Below, one piece after another: positions 34,921 through 46,570 of a stretch of 64,000 bases of DNA. The stretch spans positions 36,394,001-36,458,000 of the forward strand of contig OX419757.1 in the NCBI GenBank assembly GCA_948567375.1, in the 5' to 3' direction. Positions within the stretch are counted from its first letter, which is position 1. Each line of letters starts with the position of its first letter. Under the pieces are notes generated by a model that was not told the DNA's origin, made no database searches, and worked only from the letters and a program-made list of their open reading frames with translations. The position numbers and the translations under genes were made by a program. The stretch comes from Lunularia cruciata (Eukaryota > Streptophyta > Marchantiopsida > Lunulariales > Lunulariaceae).

Positions 34921-36060
34921 AATGTGAGCATCCCAACAAACATTGGCTTCATTTCTTCTTTGCACCTCCGTGTCCATGGTCCAATATCTTGTGACTCTCC
35001 ACCCATTTACGCAAGTGGGAAAAGGATTCTCCTCCAAGTTTGCAAGTTGAATAGAACCATTGTTACAAATGTGCATCACTTGGTATGACCCCATCCACCT
35101 TAAGTGCAGCTTGCCTAGAAATAATATTTGGTGGTTGTCATACAACTTCACTAAGTCTTCCTCTCAAACAACAATAGGCTGTAATCTCTTATCATGCTTA
35201 ACTTTTTGCTAAGCTTGTATCTCCTTTGTTGTTTGCATTACATTGTCTCTCTTTGCTTCCAACCACAACCATTGCTGGATCCAAAGATCTTGAATTTTTT
35301 CCTCCAACAATTGTTCCTCATATAGGATCCAATATGATGGTACTTCAAATTCAATTGGTAGTATTAGATGCAATCCGTAAGTTAAGAAATATGGAGTTTT
35401 CTTAGTGGTAATCTTTTCTATGGTTCTGTATACCCACAAAGCTACAGGTAGCTTTGTATCACAATCATAGGTATAATTGATAGTCATTTTATTCAAAATT
35501 TTACACAAGTATCCATTTTCCTTCTCTATCAACCCATTAGCTTTTGGATTGTAAGGAGTCATCTTTTGATGTTTCATTTATAAATACTTGGTTAATGCCT
35601 CTACAAGTGAGTTCAAAAAATGAGTCCCTCCATCACTAACCAATTCTAGAGGACATTTGTATTGGAAGATGATGTTTCAAAACAAAACTTCAGCTACCAT
35701 TTTTGCATCATCTCTCCAAGTTGCCTTGACATCATCCATTTTAGCAGCATAATCAATGCATACTAAAATGTATCACCCGAGTCACAAGGACTTCCTTGTG
35801 AATCAGGTGACCGGTTGAATTGGACCCACAAATCAATACCCCATTTCTCAAATGAGGCCAATGGAAAAATTGGTCTCAAGGGCCACCAGGTAGTAGCCAT
35901 TAATATTCCCGTTCTTTGACAAGCATCACAAATTTAGATATGGGCTTGAGTATCCTTATACATTGTAGGCCACTAATACCCTACCATAAGAATTTTCTTC
36001 ATGGTGTTCTTTAGGGCATAATGTCCTTCTGATGCTTCTGAGTGTAAGGACTCCATTACT
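34918..36060 (-). pseudogene. Family-2 integrase
   Basis: Minus-strand translation gives the end of the zinc-binding domain (ICDACQRTG), the core start FEKWGIDL, and the DDE glutamate block YNPKANGLIEKENG (35577-35209), followed by a degraded C-terminal domain (35151-34918). Stops separate the pieces. Confidence 0.75.
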
Positions 36061-36129
36061 CATCCTACTTTGGATGCTTCCAAGCACCTACAAAGTACTT
36101 CATCTTCACCCATTTTAAACAAAATATTG

Positions 36130-37800
36130 TGCTTGAGCTGATATGGTCCCATTTTCCTTGGAAAGACTGCCCTTTGTTTTGGATCTACCCTCTCAAGACA
36201 TTGGAAAGTATGCAAATAATGATATTCTATAACATACCTTGTACATTGCTATCAAATGGTAAAGTTATTCATCAAGAAACCAGTCATCTACCTCCAGATC
36301 ATGGCCTTGAGTCTCTAAATTGGACAAGAAGTCCACATTTGAATGCAAAGCTTTCTTCCTTACTTGTATAGTGTATGTGAATTATTGTAACAACAAGATC
36401 CATTGTGCAATTTGCCCAAAAAAATTGGCCTTCTTCACCAAATATTGCAGTGCATAATGGTTCACATGGAGTACAAACTTGTATCCCAGCAAGAAGTTGT
36501 AAGAATTCTTGCATGCATACACCATTCCAAAATCTTCTCTTTCAATAGTAGTGTAATTGTTCTCTACAACTTAAAGTTTTTGGCTGGCATAATAGATGGA
36601 ATAGTTGTTCTTCTTCTTATCTTTCTAACTCATAAGTACTCCAATTTCCATGGATAAAGTATCAACATACACATAAAAAGGGACATCCCAATTTGGAGTC
36701 CTCATAATTGGTGCTTCCACAAGTTTCTTCTTCAACACCGAGAAAGCTTCTTCTTGTTCTACTTCCCACAAATAGTCTTTGGGTTTCTTCAAAAACTTTG
36801 TCAAGGTGTAGCTAGCAGCACCACATAGTTGGACACAAAGCATCTATAATATCTAACATGATCCAAGAAGGCTCTCAGCTCTCAAATATTTTTAGGGGAT
36901 TCTAGAGCTGAGATTACTTTCACCTTCTTCACATCAACTCAATACCTTGGCTTGAGACACAATGCCCCAACAAAATTTCTTCTTTCATTGCAAAGAAGCA
37001 TTTCTCGGAGTGTATTGACAAGCCAAAAGAATGACACCTTTCAAACATTTGGTGGAGGTAGTCCAAATGTATCTCTCTTTAGCCAAACACACAAAAATAT
37101 CAATAAAAACTTCCACAAACTTCCATAGAAAGTTCTTAAAAATTGCACTCATCATCCATTGGAAAGTAGCAAGAGCATTACACAATCCAAAGGGCATCTT
37201 ATTGTATGAAAATGTGCCCCAATTGGTAATGAAGTTAGTCTTGTCCTTGTCTTCTTCTTGAATGGACACTTGATTATAGCTTGAAAATCCATATGGAAAA
37301 CTATGGTCCTACTACTTGGTCCTGAATTGTATCCATGAAGGGCAAAGGATGATGATCTTTCCTTATGATTGCTTCAGCTTGTGAAAGTCTTGGCACACTC
37401 AAATTTTTCCAGTCTTCTTCTTTGGAAAAATGCCAATAGGAGAAACCCCTTCATTGCTTATGACTTGAAAAATAATTCTGGCCTCCAAGTACTTATCAAT
37501 TTCATCTTTCACCAAGAGTGAGCACTTCAGGTTTAAGCAGTAATATCATTGCCAAACCAAAATTGTGCCTTCAATTAGATCAATCTGATGTTCCCCAAAT
37601 TGTTGGGGGATTCCTAACATCTAATCAATAGACCAGGCAAATACATCCTAAAATACATCCATCAATAAACAAGGCAACATAACCTACCAATTCATTTGGA
37701 GTGATTGTCTTGAATATTTTCAATACTTTGCCTTCTTCTAGGACTACATCTTGATATGCATTGGAGTAGATGACTCCTTCAACATGGCTAACTTAGCTCA
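36130..37800 (-). pseudogene. Family-2 reverse transcriptase and RNase H
   Basis: Recognisable blocks are YNKMPFGLCNALATFQWMM (37269-36985 frame), the finger/palm end VEVFIDIFVCL and the connection block FLKKPKDYLWEVEQEEAF with VLKKKLVEAP. The catalytic Y/FxDD is FIDI, lacking the second Asp. Frame breaks throughout. Confidence 0.75.
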
Positions 37801-38074
37801 ACCTAAGTTGAATGGAGTTTAGACCTCCTTCCTACAAATTGCTTCTACCTAAGGCAACATCATATGGATCTTCTTCTTTGACTTCCACCTTGTAGCAATC
37901 TAAATAATTTGCTTGGATTTACTCATTCAAGTCTTTTGAAGATAAAGATGAAGAATTCTTGGATTCATCTTCATCTTCAAACAAATTAGTTTCCTTGAGG
38001 TAGGGAACCTTTGTCAAATTGATTGTCACCACTTTTGGTCCTTAGACAAGATGTCTTTGAACCTTAGCTTCTGT

Positions 38075-38494
38075 TTATGCCAATCCACCACAACTTGATG
38101 TTGTAAACCACGGTCTTCCAATCAGCAATGGGTAACCAATTTTGATCACTGGTCTCAGTACAATATATTTTAGTTTAAATGGTATGCCTCCAATAATCAT
38201 GACTATATTGGGTAGCATACCCAAAGGTTGACATTTGGTTTGATCCACAAACTTCAAAATTCGGAACATTGGTTCAAAAGTATGATACCCTAGTCTATGT
38301 GCATTATCCTCCATCATAACATTCACACTTGACCATGAGTCAAGGGGTATAGATGTGATTATGCAACCCGTGATCTTTGCATCTACTTCTAGAGATCCCA
38401 AATCTTCTTGCTCAATATGATAAGTGGCTGGTAGATCCTTCTTGAGGATTGTAATCACTTTCTTAAGGGCTGAACTTAGTTGCTTCTTATACAA
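38075..38494 (-). pseudogene. Family-2 aspartic protease (retropepsin)
   Basis: The open stretch contains LDSWSSVNVMMED where retropepsins have a D-S/T-G triad; the Gly is Trp here, so the enzyme should be inactive. PLLIGRPWF near the end is the usual second conserved block. Confidence 0.75.
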
Positions 38495-39099
38495 CTTATT
38501 GTCTTCTTACAATTTTTTAAATGCAATTTTTGCTTGTGTGGATGTGGATGCAAGATCTGCCACAATATCATATTGGAGTACTTCCCCAAGTTTCACCTTC
38601 ATCTTTGGGTTTGAGTTCTCAACCTGCTTTGACTTTACTTCAGGTCTCTTTGATATGGTGACCAGAGTACCAATGATCTAAACCCAATGTACTTTGGGTT
38701 TATTCACCTTGGCTTGCATAAGATCTTCAATTGTGGATTTGATATCAGCCGCAAAAACATGAGGTTTTGTCTTTGGATCTTCCTCCACACTCATTTCTTG
38801 ATTCCTCTACATTGCCTCTTCAATTTTGTTAGGCAATGCTTTGGCCTCGGCTTTAGCCAAAATCTTCTCCTCCTTTGCATATAGAATTGATTTTGAGCAA
38901 AGTCTCTTTGCCTTTCTCAAAGACAACAAAGTAGTGCTTACTTATTCAGAATCATACTTCTTCTTCCTTGAGTGTGTTTCAACTCACAACACCTCTGGGT
39001 CTGGCCATTCTCCTTCTAAGGTCGGACTCACTCCTTGAGGAATTTCTTCTTCAAAGTTGATGCAATTCACCATGGCATCCCCTTTTGGTTGCAATGTAC

Positions 39100-40247
39100 T
39101 CCGCTCAGCAGGATGTTTGCACATACTTCACTAGAGGCTTTGGGTTGGGTGATTGGGGACCTCAGACCTTGGTACAAGGTGCTTGCTTGAGGTGGTACCT
39201 CTTAGGTTTGGTACACCGCCGCTTCCTCCTTGTTCTAGTCCAATTGGGAACCCAATCAATTTGTTGCAACGGGAATGCAGTTTTGGTTGTCAAGCACTCC
39301 ATGTTGGTATGGCCCAACTTTCCACATGTAGAGCACCACACATTTTGTCTTGAAAATGAAGGGTTTTCTTCTGTCCTTTGCCCCAATCATTGAATCTTGA
39401 AATCTGCAAACTCCTTTATAAGTCTCTAACTTAGTGTCTATCTTATTGACACTTTTAGTTGGGAGGTGTAACAGTTTCTTTCCTCCTTGTCTTCAATTCT
39501 TCCTCAGCTTGGCATCTTCTTTTGATTCCAAAGAGGAACTTGACAAGGTCAAAGATTCATCTAAAGAAGGGGAGGTACTACGAGAAGCTCTTTGTCTTAC
39601 CTTCTTGCCTTTCTTCTCTTGGTTTCTTGGTTATTGGCCAAATGAGAGTGGGCCACCTCATATTGGGTGACATGTTTGAGTACTTATTCTAGGGAAGTTA
39701 TGTTCCTCTCCTTGGCAAAGATCTAAATTTTTTGCGACAATCTGCCAAGGAACCAGGTAATGGCCTGGGCATTGGAGCAATGCACCAACCCGCATTGCTT
39801 CAGCACTTGGTTTAGTAGTGCCATGAATTGCTTAGAGTAGTCTCTCAACTTCTCATTCCTCCCGTGATCCAAATCATTGAGTGCGGCAAAGACACTCATA
39901 TCATAATCAACTTCCCAAGACCATTCTAAAAAGTTATCCCAAATATCTTTCTAGTCGGCTAGCTTGAACGCCTTTTGAGTAACATGGGTATACTAGCTTT
40001 GAGCTTTCTTCCAAAGTAGACTTGGGGAAATTTGTAGCCAATCTACAGAGTCATGCTCCTTATTGGCAAAGGATTGAACTCCTCAATCAATTCATCAAGG
40101 TCTTTATCACATTCAGTCCCCTTATACTTTTGTTAAGCTGGTCTAGTAAGGAAAGATATCTGGTTGAAAGTCTGATGTAAAGGCTGTGAGGTACTGAATT
40201 GGGTTGACCCAAGGTACTTGAAGGTGATTGTGCTTTGGATTTAGGCA
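39100..40247 (-). pseudogene. Family-2 Gag
   Basis: Starts MPKSKAQSPS at 40247. It includes NEKLRDYSKQFMALLNQVLK and the nucleic-acid-binding zinc knuckle CSTCGKLGHTNMEC (39335-39294), an intact CX2CX4HX4C. Several stops and frame changes interrupt it. Confidence 0.75.
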
Positions 40248-40505
40248 TGTGACACACATTTGTGCATGTATGTGCTATTGTGACATTTAGTTTGGTATTA
40301 AAACTAATTGAGAGATATTATTTATATAGAGTTAAAGGATAGTTCTACATTAGTCATGATTAGCTAAAGTTATTCATAGTTAAAATAGAGGGGAATTTAC
40401 TTTAGAGGATATAGAAAAAATGAGTATCACTATTTTGGATTTTTGTGGATTGACTTGGTAATATTCCTATGTGTTTGGCTTTGAGGAAAGAATTATTCCA
40501 AGAAA
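40248..40505 (+). mobile_element. Gypsy family-1 LTR copy L4, partial
   Basis: Starts TGTGACACACATTTGTGC and follows the L1/L2 sequence through TTATTTATATAGAG and TTTGGCTTTGAGGAAAGA, then departs at about 40505, so roughly 430 bases of the LTR are missing. It abuts the family-2 Gag start. Confidence 0.8.
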
Positions 40506-41470
40506 ATTTAATGCATAGTATTCTACCTTTTGGCCCAAGAATTAGAGAGAGATCATTCTTGCACAAGAAGTAATGATTTTTTTAAGTAAGGGGGTGGTTT
40601 TCAGACCAAATCTGAAATATGTGTGCTAAATAGAAAGATACCTAGACCAAATGGCTTGTTGAAAAGATCTAAAAGGTTTTAGGGGAGGATTCCCTAGGGT
40701 TGTGATCAAGTTCACAAAATTTAAGAGGATTATAACATACAAATTGAGAGAATTTAGTGACATTATGAGGACGGGTCAATTCTAGAGAGTTGAGAATCAT
40801 GCATGAGGAGTGTGCAAGCAACCAAAAGCATGTTTGGGTGTTTAAACTCATCTTGGTAACATGGAGTAGACATAGAGGCTATTCAAGATTCCCCAAGGAT
40901 TTGAGTTGATTATAGGGGTGGATTTGAGGTGATTATAGAATAGAGTTTGAAGAGAGTGTTGAGAGGATCCAAAAACATACACTAGTTGGAGGAAAGAGTA
41001 GTTCTAAGTGCTTTTATGTGTAGAGTAGGGACTTCAGGAAAGTTCATATCCATTGACCCTTGAGAGCAAGAGATTGAGGGAAATGAGAAACTTACTTGAC
41101 TTGGGATTGCATGTTGGACCTTCTTCACCAAAATTGGGAGGGAGGAGATCTAAGACTAAAGAGTTGTGTGAGGTTTGTGGAGTGGAAGGACTTCCAAAAA
41201 GACATGAATGTAGTGAAGTAAAAGCTTTTTTAGAGACTTTGTGAAAGATTTTGGAGAGAGTCTTAGTACAGCTATAGAGAAACTACCACTTTCATCAACT
41301 AGTTCTTAAGATTAATGATGGAGATAATCTCTTAACTTATGGATAAACTATCCATGAGGGTCTGATTAATATGCACTTTAGGATTTGATGTTGCTATAGA
41401 AATCTTGGAGCAACCTGAACCTTTTATGTTCCCTAGGGTGGATTACTCTCAAATAGTGTTAGTAACGTAT
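40506..41470 (+). other. Unassigned segment between partial LTR and Gag of the family-1 element
   Basis: It replaces the missing part of LTR L4. The plus frame at 41053-41244 has CEVCGVEGLPKRHEC, which is Cys/His-spaced but not a clear zinc knuckle. It may be inserted DNA or untranslated leader. Confidence 0.35.
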
Positions 41471-41543
41471 ATACTCTATTAGTTATAGAGTGAGATAAAA
41501 GAGAAAAAAATGAGAGAAAAGAGAAAGATAGTAAGGAGCTAAG

Positions 41544-42900
41544 ATGGGAAAACTTCCAATTTTCTTTGGCAAGGATGGAGAAGATGTAGAGGCCTTTGTG
41601 AGAGACATCAAGAGAGCTTGCATAGAGAAAAATGAGATGAGGAAGAATGAGTGGGTCTCATTATTACCTTTCTTTGAGTGGATTTCTTTGAGTATACAAC
41701 ACTTCCATGGTATGAGTCAAAATACCCAAAAAAAGAGGAGAGATGTGCAAGAAGAGTCTTGGGAGAGTTTAACTTCAACACTCATTGAGAATATCTTCCA
41801 TATGAGAGTTATGAGAGAATGATGAGTGAGATTACCTTCCTCAAACAAGGAGATGGAAAGAAAATGAGAGTCTATGTAGAAAGAGTGGGAGAAGTTAGAG
41901 TCCAGATTTTGCATAGTGTTGAGGTAGAGTGGAGATGAGGTAGAGACTACTATGATTGGCATAAGAGCTATTCTCACCAAGAATTTTGTGGGAGTATTGA
42001 AACCACAAATTAGAAGTAAGGTGAGATATCAGAAACCTTATTCCAAGATTGAAGCTATCAAGATTGCAATTCATATGGAGTAGAGTTTGGAAGGGGATGA
42101 GAGTGATTTGGTGGTGAAGGAAGTTTTGTATCCTAATAAAGCTACAAGTATGGTGGAACTTCTGATTCTTTGGTGACAAGGGTTGCACCACAAGTAGTAG
42201 TTGCTCCGCTTCTTGCACCTTTACCAAAAGATCCACTTCAAACCATCATAAAACAACTTGCAGATCTCAAGATCAATGAAGTGCAACTATGGGAGAAGAG
42301 AGAGGTGGATCAGAATGTGGGAAGAGGGCTTAAGAGTTATGGAAGCTTTCCATATAGAGGAGGCTAACCAACCAACAATTTCAATGATATAAATTATTCA
42401 ATTGTGGAGGAAGAGTCATATCCAAAGGAATTGCCCAAATTCTACTTACCATGGAGGAAGAGGTTATGAATGAGCCAATAGAGGGAAAGAGAGAGGTAGT
42501 GAAATCCAAGTGGCTCCTAACCCAAACAAAGGTAAGGGGATAGCATCCATAGATGTGATTGAGAGCAAGTATGAGAAGGGGAAGTACTCAAACTCCAAAG
42601 GTGTTAATTTGGAGCTTTTGGCACAAGAGAAAAAGAGAGCTCGTTTTGTAGAGGATGTACACTCTTCTCACTGATTTAATCCTAGCAAGGATACTGCTAT
42701 GACTATTAGGAGCACTTGCACTAGCACCTCAACACCATCAACAACAAAGACTCCAAGGAAGAAGTTGGGGATGGAGGACTTCTTGGACTCTCAAATCAAC
42801 AATGGAACTATAATGTGTTGGAGGATGTTGGTAGTCACAAGGCTAATATCATAGTGGATCAATTGATCACTTTGAATTCTACCTTGAGAAATAAGCTTAG
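41544..42900 (+). pseudogene. Family-1 Gag
   Basis: Starts MGKLPIFFGKDGEDVEAFVR, a typical plant Gypsy Gag opening, followed by ESWESLTSTLIENIF and a MRVYVERVGEVRV block. Numerous stops follow 41820. Confidence 0.75.
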
Positions 42901-42918
42901 AGTTCTAGCTTAGGTGGT

Positions 42919-43335
42919 TTGAGTTCTACAAGGAACAAGAGGATGAAGAAAGTAAAAGCTCCAATATCAATGAGTGTGGTGGATGCCAGAAAAATAGCAC
43001 CATGGGAGGCTTGTGAATATGCCTCCAAGATTGATGTGAGAGCAAATGGTCACAACATCAAGGATGTGCTTGTTGATGGAGGATCTGTAGAATACCATAT
43101 CATAGGGGTTGATGAAGAAGTTGGGTATGATACCCTCTAGACCTTCAACATTTTTGGTGAGCATGGCAAATAAGCAACAAGTTTGACCAATATGGATGAT
43201 GGATAAAGTGGTAGTTTCAATTATAGAAATTCAAAATCTCATGACTTTCCAAGTCTTGAAGAATTTAAGCTATGATTTGCTTCTTAGGAGGCCATGGTTA
43301 AGAGCAACACACACAATTGATAGATGGCACAAAGG
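42919..43335 (+). pseudogene. Family-1 aspartic protease
   Basis: IKDVLVDGGSVEYHIIGVDE carries D-G-G where D-S/T-G is expected. The later block LSYDLLLRRPWLRATHTIDRW matches the conserved Gypsy LLGRPWLRA stretch with Gly changed to Arg. A stop separates the parts. Confidence 0.7.
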
Positions 43336-43689
43336 GTACTTGAATCTGAATCTGATACAGATGTGTATTTCTTGTGTGCTACAGATTTTGCACCCAAGCC
43401 AGAGGTTGTGAAGGACCCAAATAAATCACCATTGACACTTGATAGAGAGAAGTTTATCTACCTCCAAGTATAGTCCAAATGCTACCAAGGAGGAGAAGGT
43501 GAGATTTGAGGAGATTTTTGCAAGTTCATCCATGTGTTTTTTTCTAATTACAAGGATCTAAAGGAAGTCACCTTGGATGAGCACAAGATAGAAGCAGAGG
43601 AGCATGCAATACCAGTCTTCCAAAAACAACTTCACATTAGCCAACCAATAGCTTTGGTTGTGAAGGAGGAGATTGATAAGCTCAAGGAG

Positions 43690-44230
43690 ACCTGATTTAT
43701 CTTTGAGGTGGAGAATTCAAAAATAGGTGTCTCTAATTGTGATTATGAAGAAGAAGAATGACAAGGTCTGGGTATGTATGGATTAAAAGAAGCTCAATGT
43801 TGTTACTAAGAAAGACTATTACCCTTTTCCATTCATAGATGAGATCTTTGAGGAGGTTGTAGGTCATGTGAGGTACAGTTTTGGAGATGATTATAATGAG
43901 TATAACCAAATCAAAATTTCACTAGAGCATCAACAATTCACCACATTCACCACACCTTGGGGAACTTATGCTTTCAAAGCCATGCCTTTTAGGCTTTGCA
44001 ATGCTCCAACCACATTCCAATGGTTCATGAACAAGGTCTTTGAACCTTTCATTGGGAAATTTGTGAGAGACTTCATTGATGACTTTTGTATCTATGGGAG
44101 CAAGGAGGAGCACTTTGAGCACCTGATCAAGGTCTTGCAACACTTAGTACTCAACCCAAAGAAGTGCATTTGGGTTATGAAGAAGGTCTACTTTTGTGGC
44201 ACATCATCTCCAAGGATGGAATAACAATTG
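43690..44230 (+). pseudogene. Family-1 reverse transcriptase
   Basis: Blocks in order: KKLNVVTKKDYYPFPFIDEI, YNQIKISLEHQQFTTFTTPW, GTYAFKAMPFRLCNAPTTFQ and the catalytic segment VRDFIDDFCIYG. The two active-site Asp are kept (FIDD). A stop before KKLN and frame breaks after 44224 disable it. Confidence 0.85.
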
Positions 44231-44297
44231 ATCCTAAGAAGGTGAGGAAAATCTCAGATCTCCCATTCCCTTCAAGCTTCCAAAATTATGCCAATCC

Positions 44298-44858
44298 TTG
44301 GGGATGGTTGGGTACTATAGAAGGTTCACCTTTTCATTTTCCAACAAGACTTATGCATTGACCATCTATATGAAGAAGGGTGTAGAATACATGGTGATTT
44401 TGGAGTACAAGGAGGCTTTGAAAGCTTTTGAGGAGCTCAAGCAATCCCTTGTTGTAGCTCCAATTCTTACTAAAACTAATTGGAGAAAGCCTTTTATCCT
44501 CTACACTTATGCTTCCCATGTAGCTATAAGATGCACTCTTAGTCAATTAGACCAAGATGGCCAAGATTATCCCATAGCTTATGCAAGTAGATAGATGATT
44601 TCAGCAAAAAAAAACTACTCAATCATGGAAAGAGAAGGGTTGGCAGTGATCTTTGGTCTCAAGAAATTTAGACATTACTTGATTGGAAGGAAAGCCACCA
44701 TTGTAACAGATCACAAGGTTTTGAAGTACATCTTCAACAAGCATAATGTGGAAGGGAGGCTAGCAAGGTGGATGATACTCTTGTTTGAGTATCATTCCAC
44801 CATTAAAGATATGCTAAGGAAGAAACATCCAAATTTTGATTTGTTATCTATGGCCTAA
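44298..44858 (+). pseudogene. Family-1 RNase H
   Basis: GYYRRFTFSFSNKTYALT, then AFEELKQSLVVAPIL, then after one stop NYSIMEREGLAVIFGLKKFR, HYLIGRKATIVTDHKVLKYI and RLARWMILLFEYHSTI. This is the usual Gypsy RT connection plus RNase H order. Confidence 0.85.
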
Positions 44859-44868
44859 GTCAGAGGAC

Positions 44869-45050
44869 CTTTAGTACCCCAATGCCCAAATATTTTATTC
44901 GGCCACAAAGCAAACCAAGTGCAAAAGCGAGAAAAGAAAACAAGTTTTCTTCTTGGCCCAGTGAAACGCTGACAACAACATAAGAGAAGGGGTCTATGCA
45001 GTACCTGCCTATACTTGGCAGGTTGAACTCTACAAAATCAAGTGATATCA
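44869..45050. other. Foreign-looking 180-bp segment inside the family-1 element
   Basis: It lies between RNase H and the integrase linker and does not read as pol. It contains two hairpins: AAGAAAAC with GTTTTCTT (about 44935-44952) and ACCTGCC with GGCAGGT (about 45003-45023). It may be a small inserted element; no target duplication was clear. Confidence 0.35.
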
Positions 45051-45356
45051 TTCCAGGTGATCCAGGTAGATCCATATGATCATGATGGAGTTGAACTAGT
45101 GGATGATTCCTTCTTGGATGAGGAACTCATGAAAATTTCAATCACTCAAGAGGTTCCAATGGAGTACAAGGAGATTGTGGACTTTGTTACAAGAGGTAAC
45201 TATCCAAAAGGAATGCATGCTAGGGAGAGGAAGGCCCTTGTAGCAAGATCTAGACCTTACATAATGGTGAGGATATTCTTTTTCACCAAGGAGCAGATGG
45301 CCTACTTCAAAGAGCAATGTGAAAGGAGGAGTCTATCCTACTCATAAAGGAGTTTT

Positions 45357-46419
45357 ATGAAGGTTAAGTGTAAGGGAGACTTTGCAAGAAAGGTGACTGC
45401 ATTCAAGATTCTAGATGCAGGTTACCATTGGAGGGAGATTTTTAAAGATTTTCTTGATTATTGTAAAACTTATCATGTTTGTCAAACTTTTTCTAGAAAG
45501 TCTACTTCCACCTCCCTCTCCTCCTCCCCTTTCTTAGATCAATTCTATTGCTAGGACCTTTTGAGAAGTGGAGATTTGACTTTATAGGTCCTCTCAATAG
45601 AACTGCAAGGAACAATTGGTACATTGTGGTAGTTATTAATTATCTTACTAAGTGGGTTAAGGCTAGACCATTGAGTGACAAGAATGAAGATGAAGTTGGT
45701 AGATTTCTTTATGAATGCATTAGCATTAGGTTTGGGTGCCCTTTGGAGTTGGTTTTTGATAGAGGGGTAAAGTTTACATGAAGCATCACTACAACCATAC
45801 TATGACATTTCTTTATCACACATAAAGCAACTACATTCTATTAGTTCAATTCCAATGGCTTGGAAGAGAGAACCAATTAGATGTGCATGACATTGGCCAA
45901 AGATGCAAAAATAAAGAGGGCTAAAACATCATTGTGACAAGAAGATTCATGCATTTTTGTGGGAATATAGGACAAACATGAAGAATTCCACTAGATATGC
46001 TCCAATTCATTTGGTATATGGTATTGAATATACCTATCTATTCACTTTGATCTTCCTACCTTCCAAAGCATTCATAGGAGATTGAAGAAAGCACAAGGAG
46101 GTGATGTAAAGAAGTCAAGGAAGAACCAACTCATAGAATTGGAGGAGGCAAGAGCACGTGCTATGTTTCATGTGGAGCAAGCCTAAAGGAAACAAAAGGA
46201 GAGTTATGACAAGAGTCAATGCAAGAAGAAGGTGATTGGGTAATGTTGTTTGATTCTGTTCAATTCAAGAGAGTGCAAAAGATGGTTTTGCCTAAATACT
46301 TTGGACCTTTTATAGTGGAGAAGGTGTGGGGCAATTACACCTATGATCTCAAGGAATTGGGAGGAAGACAATTTGATATAATTAACCATAATAAGTTGAA
46401 GATGTATCATAGAAGGTAG
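45357..46419 (+). pseudogene. Family-1 integrase
   Basis: The zinc-binding end (FLDYCKTYHVCQ) is followed by the core start LGPFEKWRFDFIGP with the first catalytic Asp and LELVFDRGVKF with the second. Stops fill 45780-46200. The C-terminal stretch (YFGPFIVEKVWGNYTYDLKE) ends at 46419 just before the LTR. No chromodomain seen. Confidence 0.8.
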
Positions 46420-46467
46420 AGAGACCTTCACTCCAAGGACAAAGTGAAATCTTAGTCCGAGGGTAAA

Positions 46468-46570
46468 TGTAGCACCCATTTGTGCATGAAAGTACTATTG
46501 TGATATTTAGTTTGGTATTACAAGTACTTGAGAGATATTATTTATATAGAGTTAAAGGATGATTCTTCAA
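46468..46570 (+). mobile_element. Gypsy family-1 LTR copy L5, partial
   Basis: Starts TGTAGCACCCATTTGTGC and matches the first 100 bases of L1/L2, including TTATTTATATAGAG, then diverges. Confidence 0.75.

Larger units (their letters stand above)
34800..40247 (-). mobile_element. Gypsy family-2 element, minus strand, truncated and dead
   Basis: In minus-strand order: Gag start (MPKSKAQSPSSTLGQ at 40247), zinc knuckle, protease, reverse transcriptase, RNase H, integrase, then a purine tract and a stub of 3' LTR. This Gag-PR-RT-RH-INT order is that of Ty3/Gypsy. No 5' LTR remains: a family-1 LTR abuts the Gag start codon. The 3' LTR is cut at about 34800. It is flanked on both sides by family-1 sequence in opposite orientations, so the locus is a nest or rearranged mosaic. 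Confidence 0.8.
40248..46570 (+). mobile_element. Gypsy family-1 element, plus strand, degenerate
   Basis: Partial 5' LTR (40248), Gag (41544), protease, reverse transcriptase, RNase H, integrase and partial 3' LTR (46468) in Ty3/Gypsy order. The 3' LTR is preceded by TCCGAGGGTAAA, equivalent to the purine tract before L3. It is the most complete copy here but is broken by many stops and not autonomous. Confidence 0.85.
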
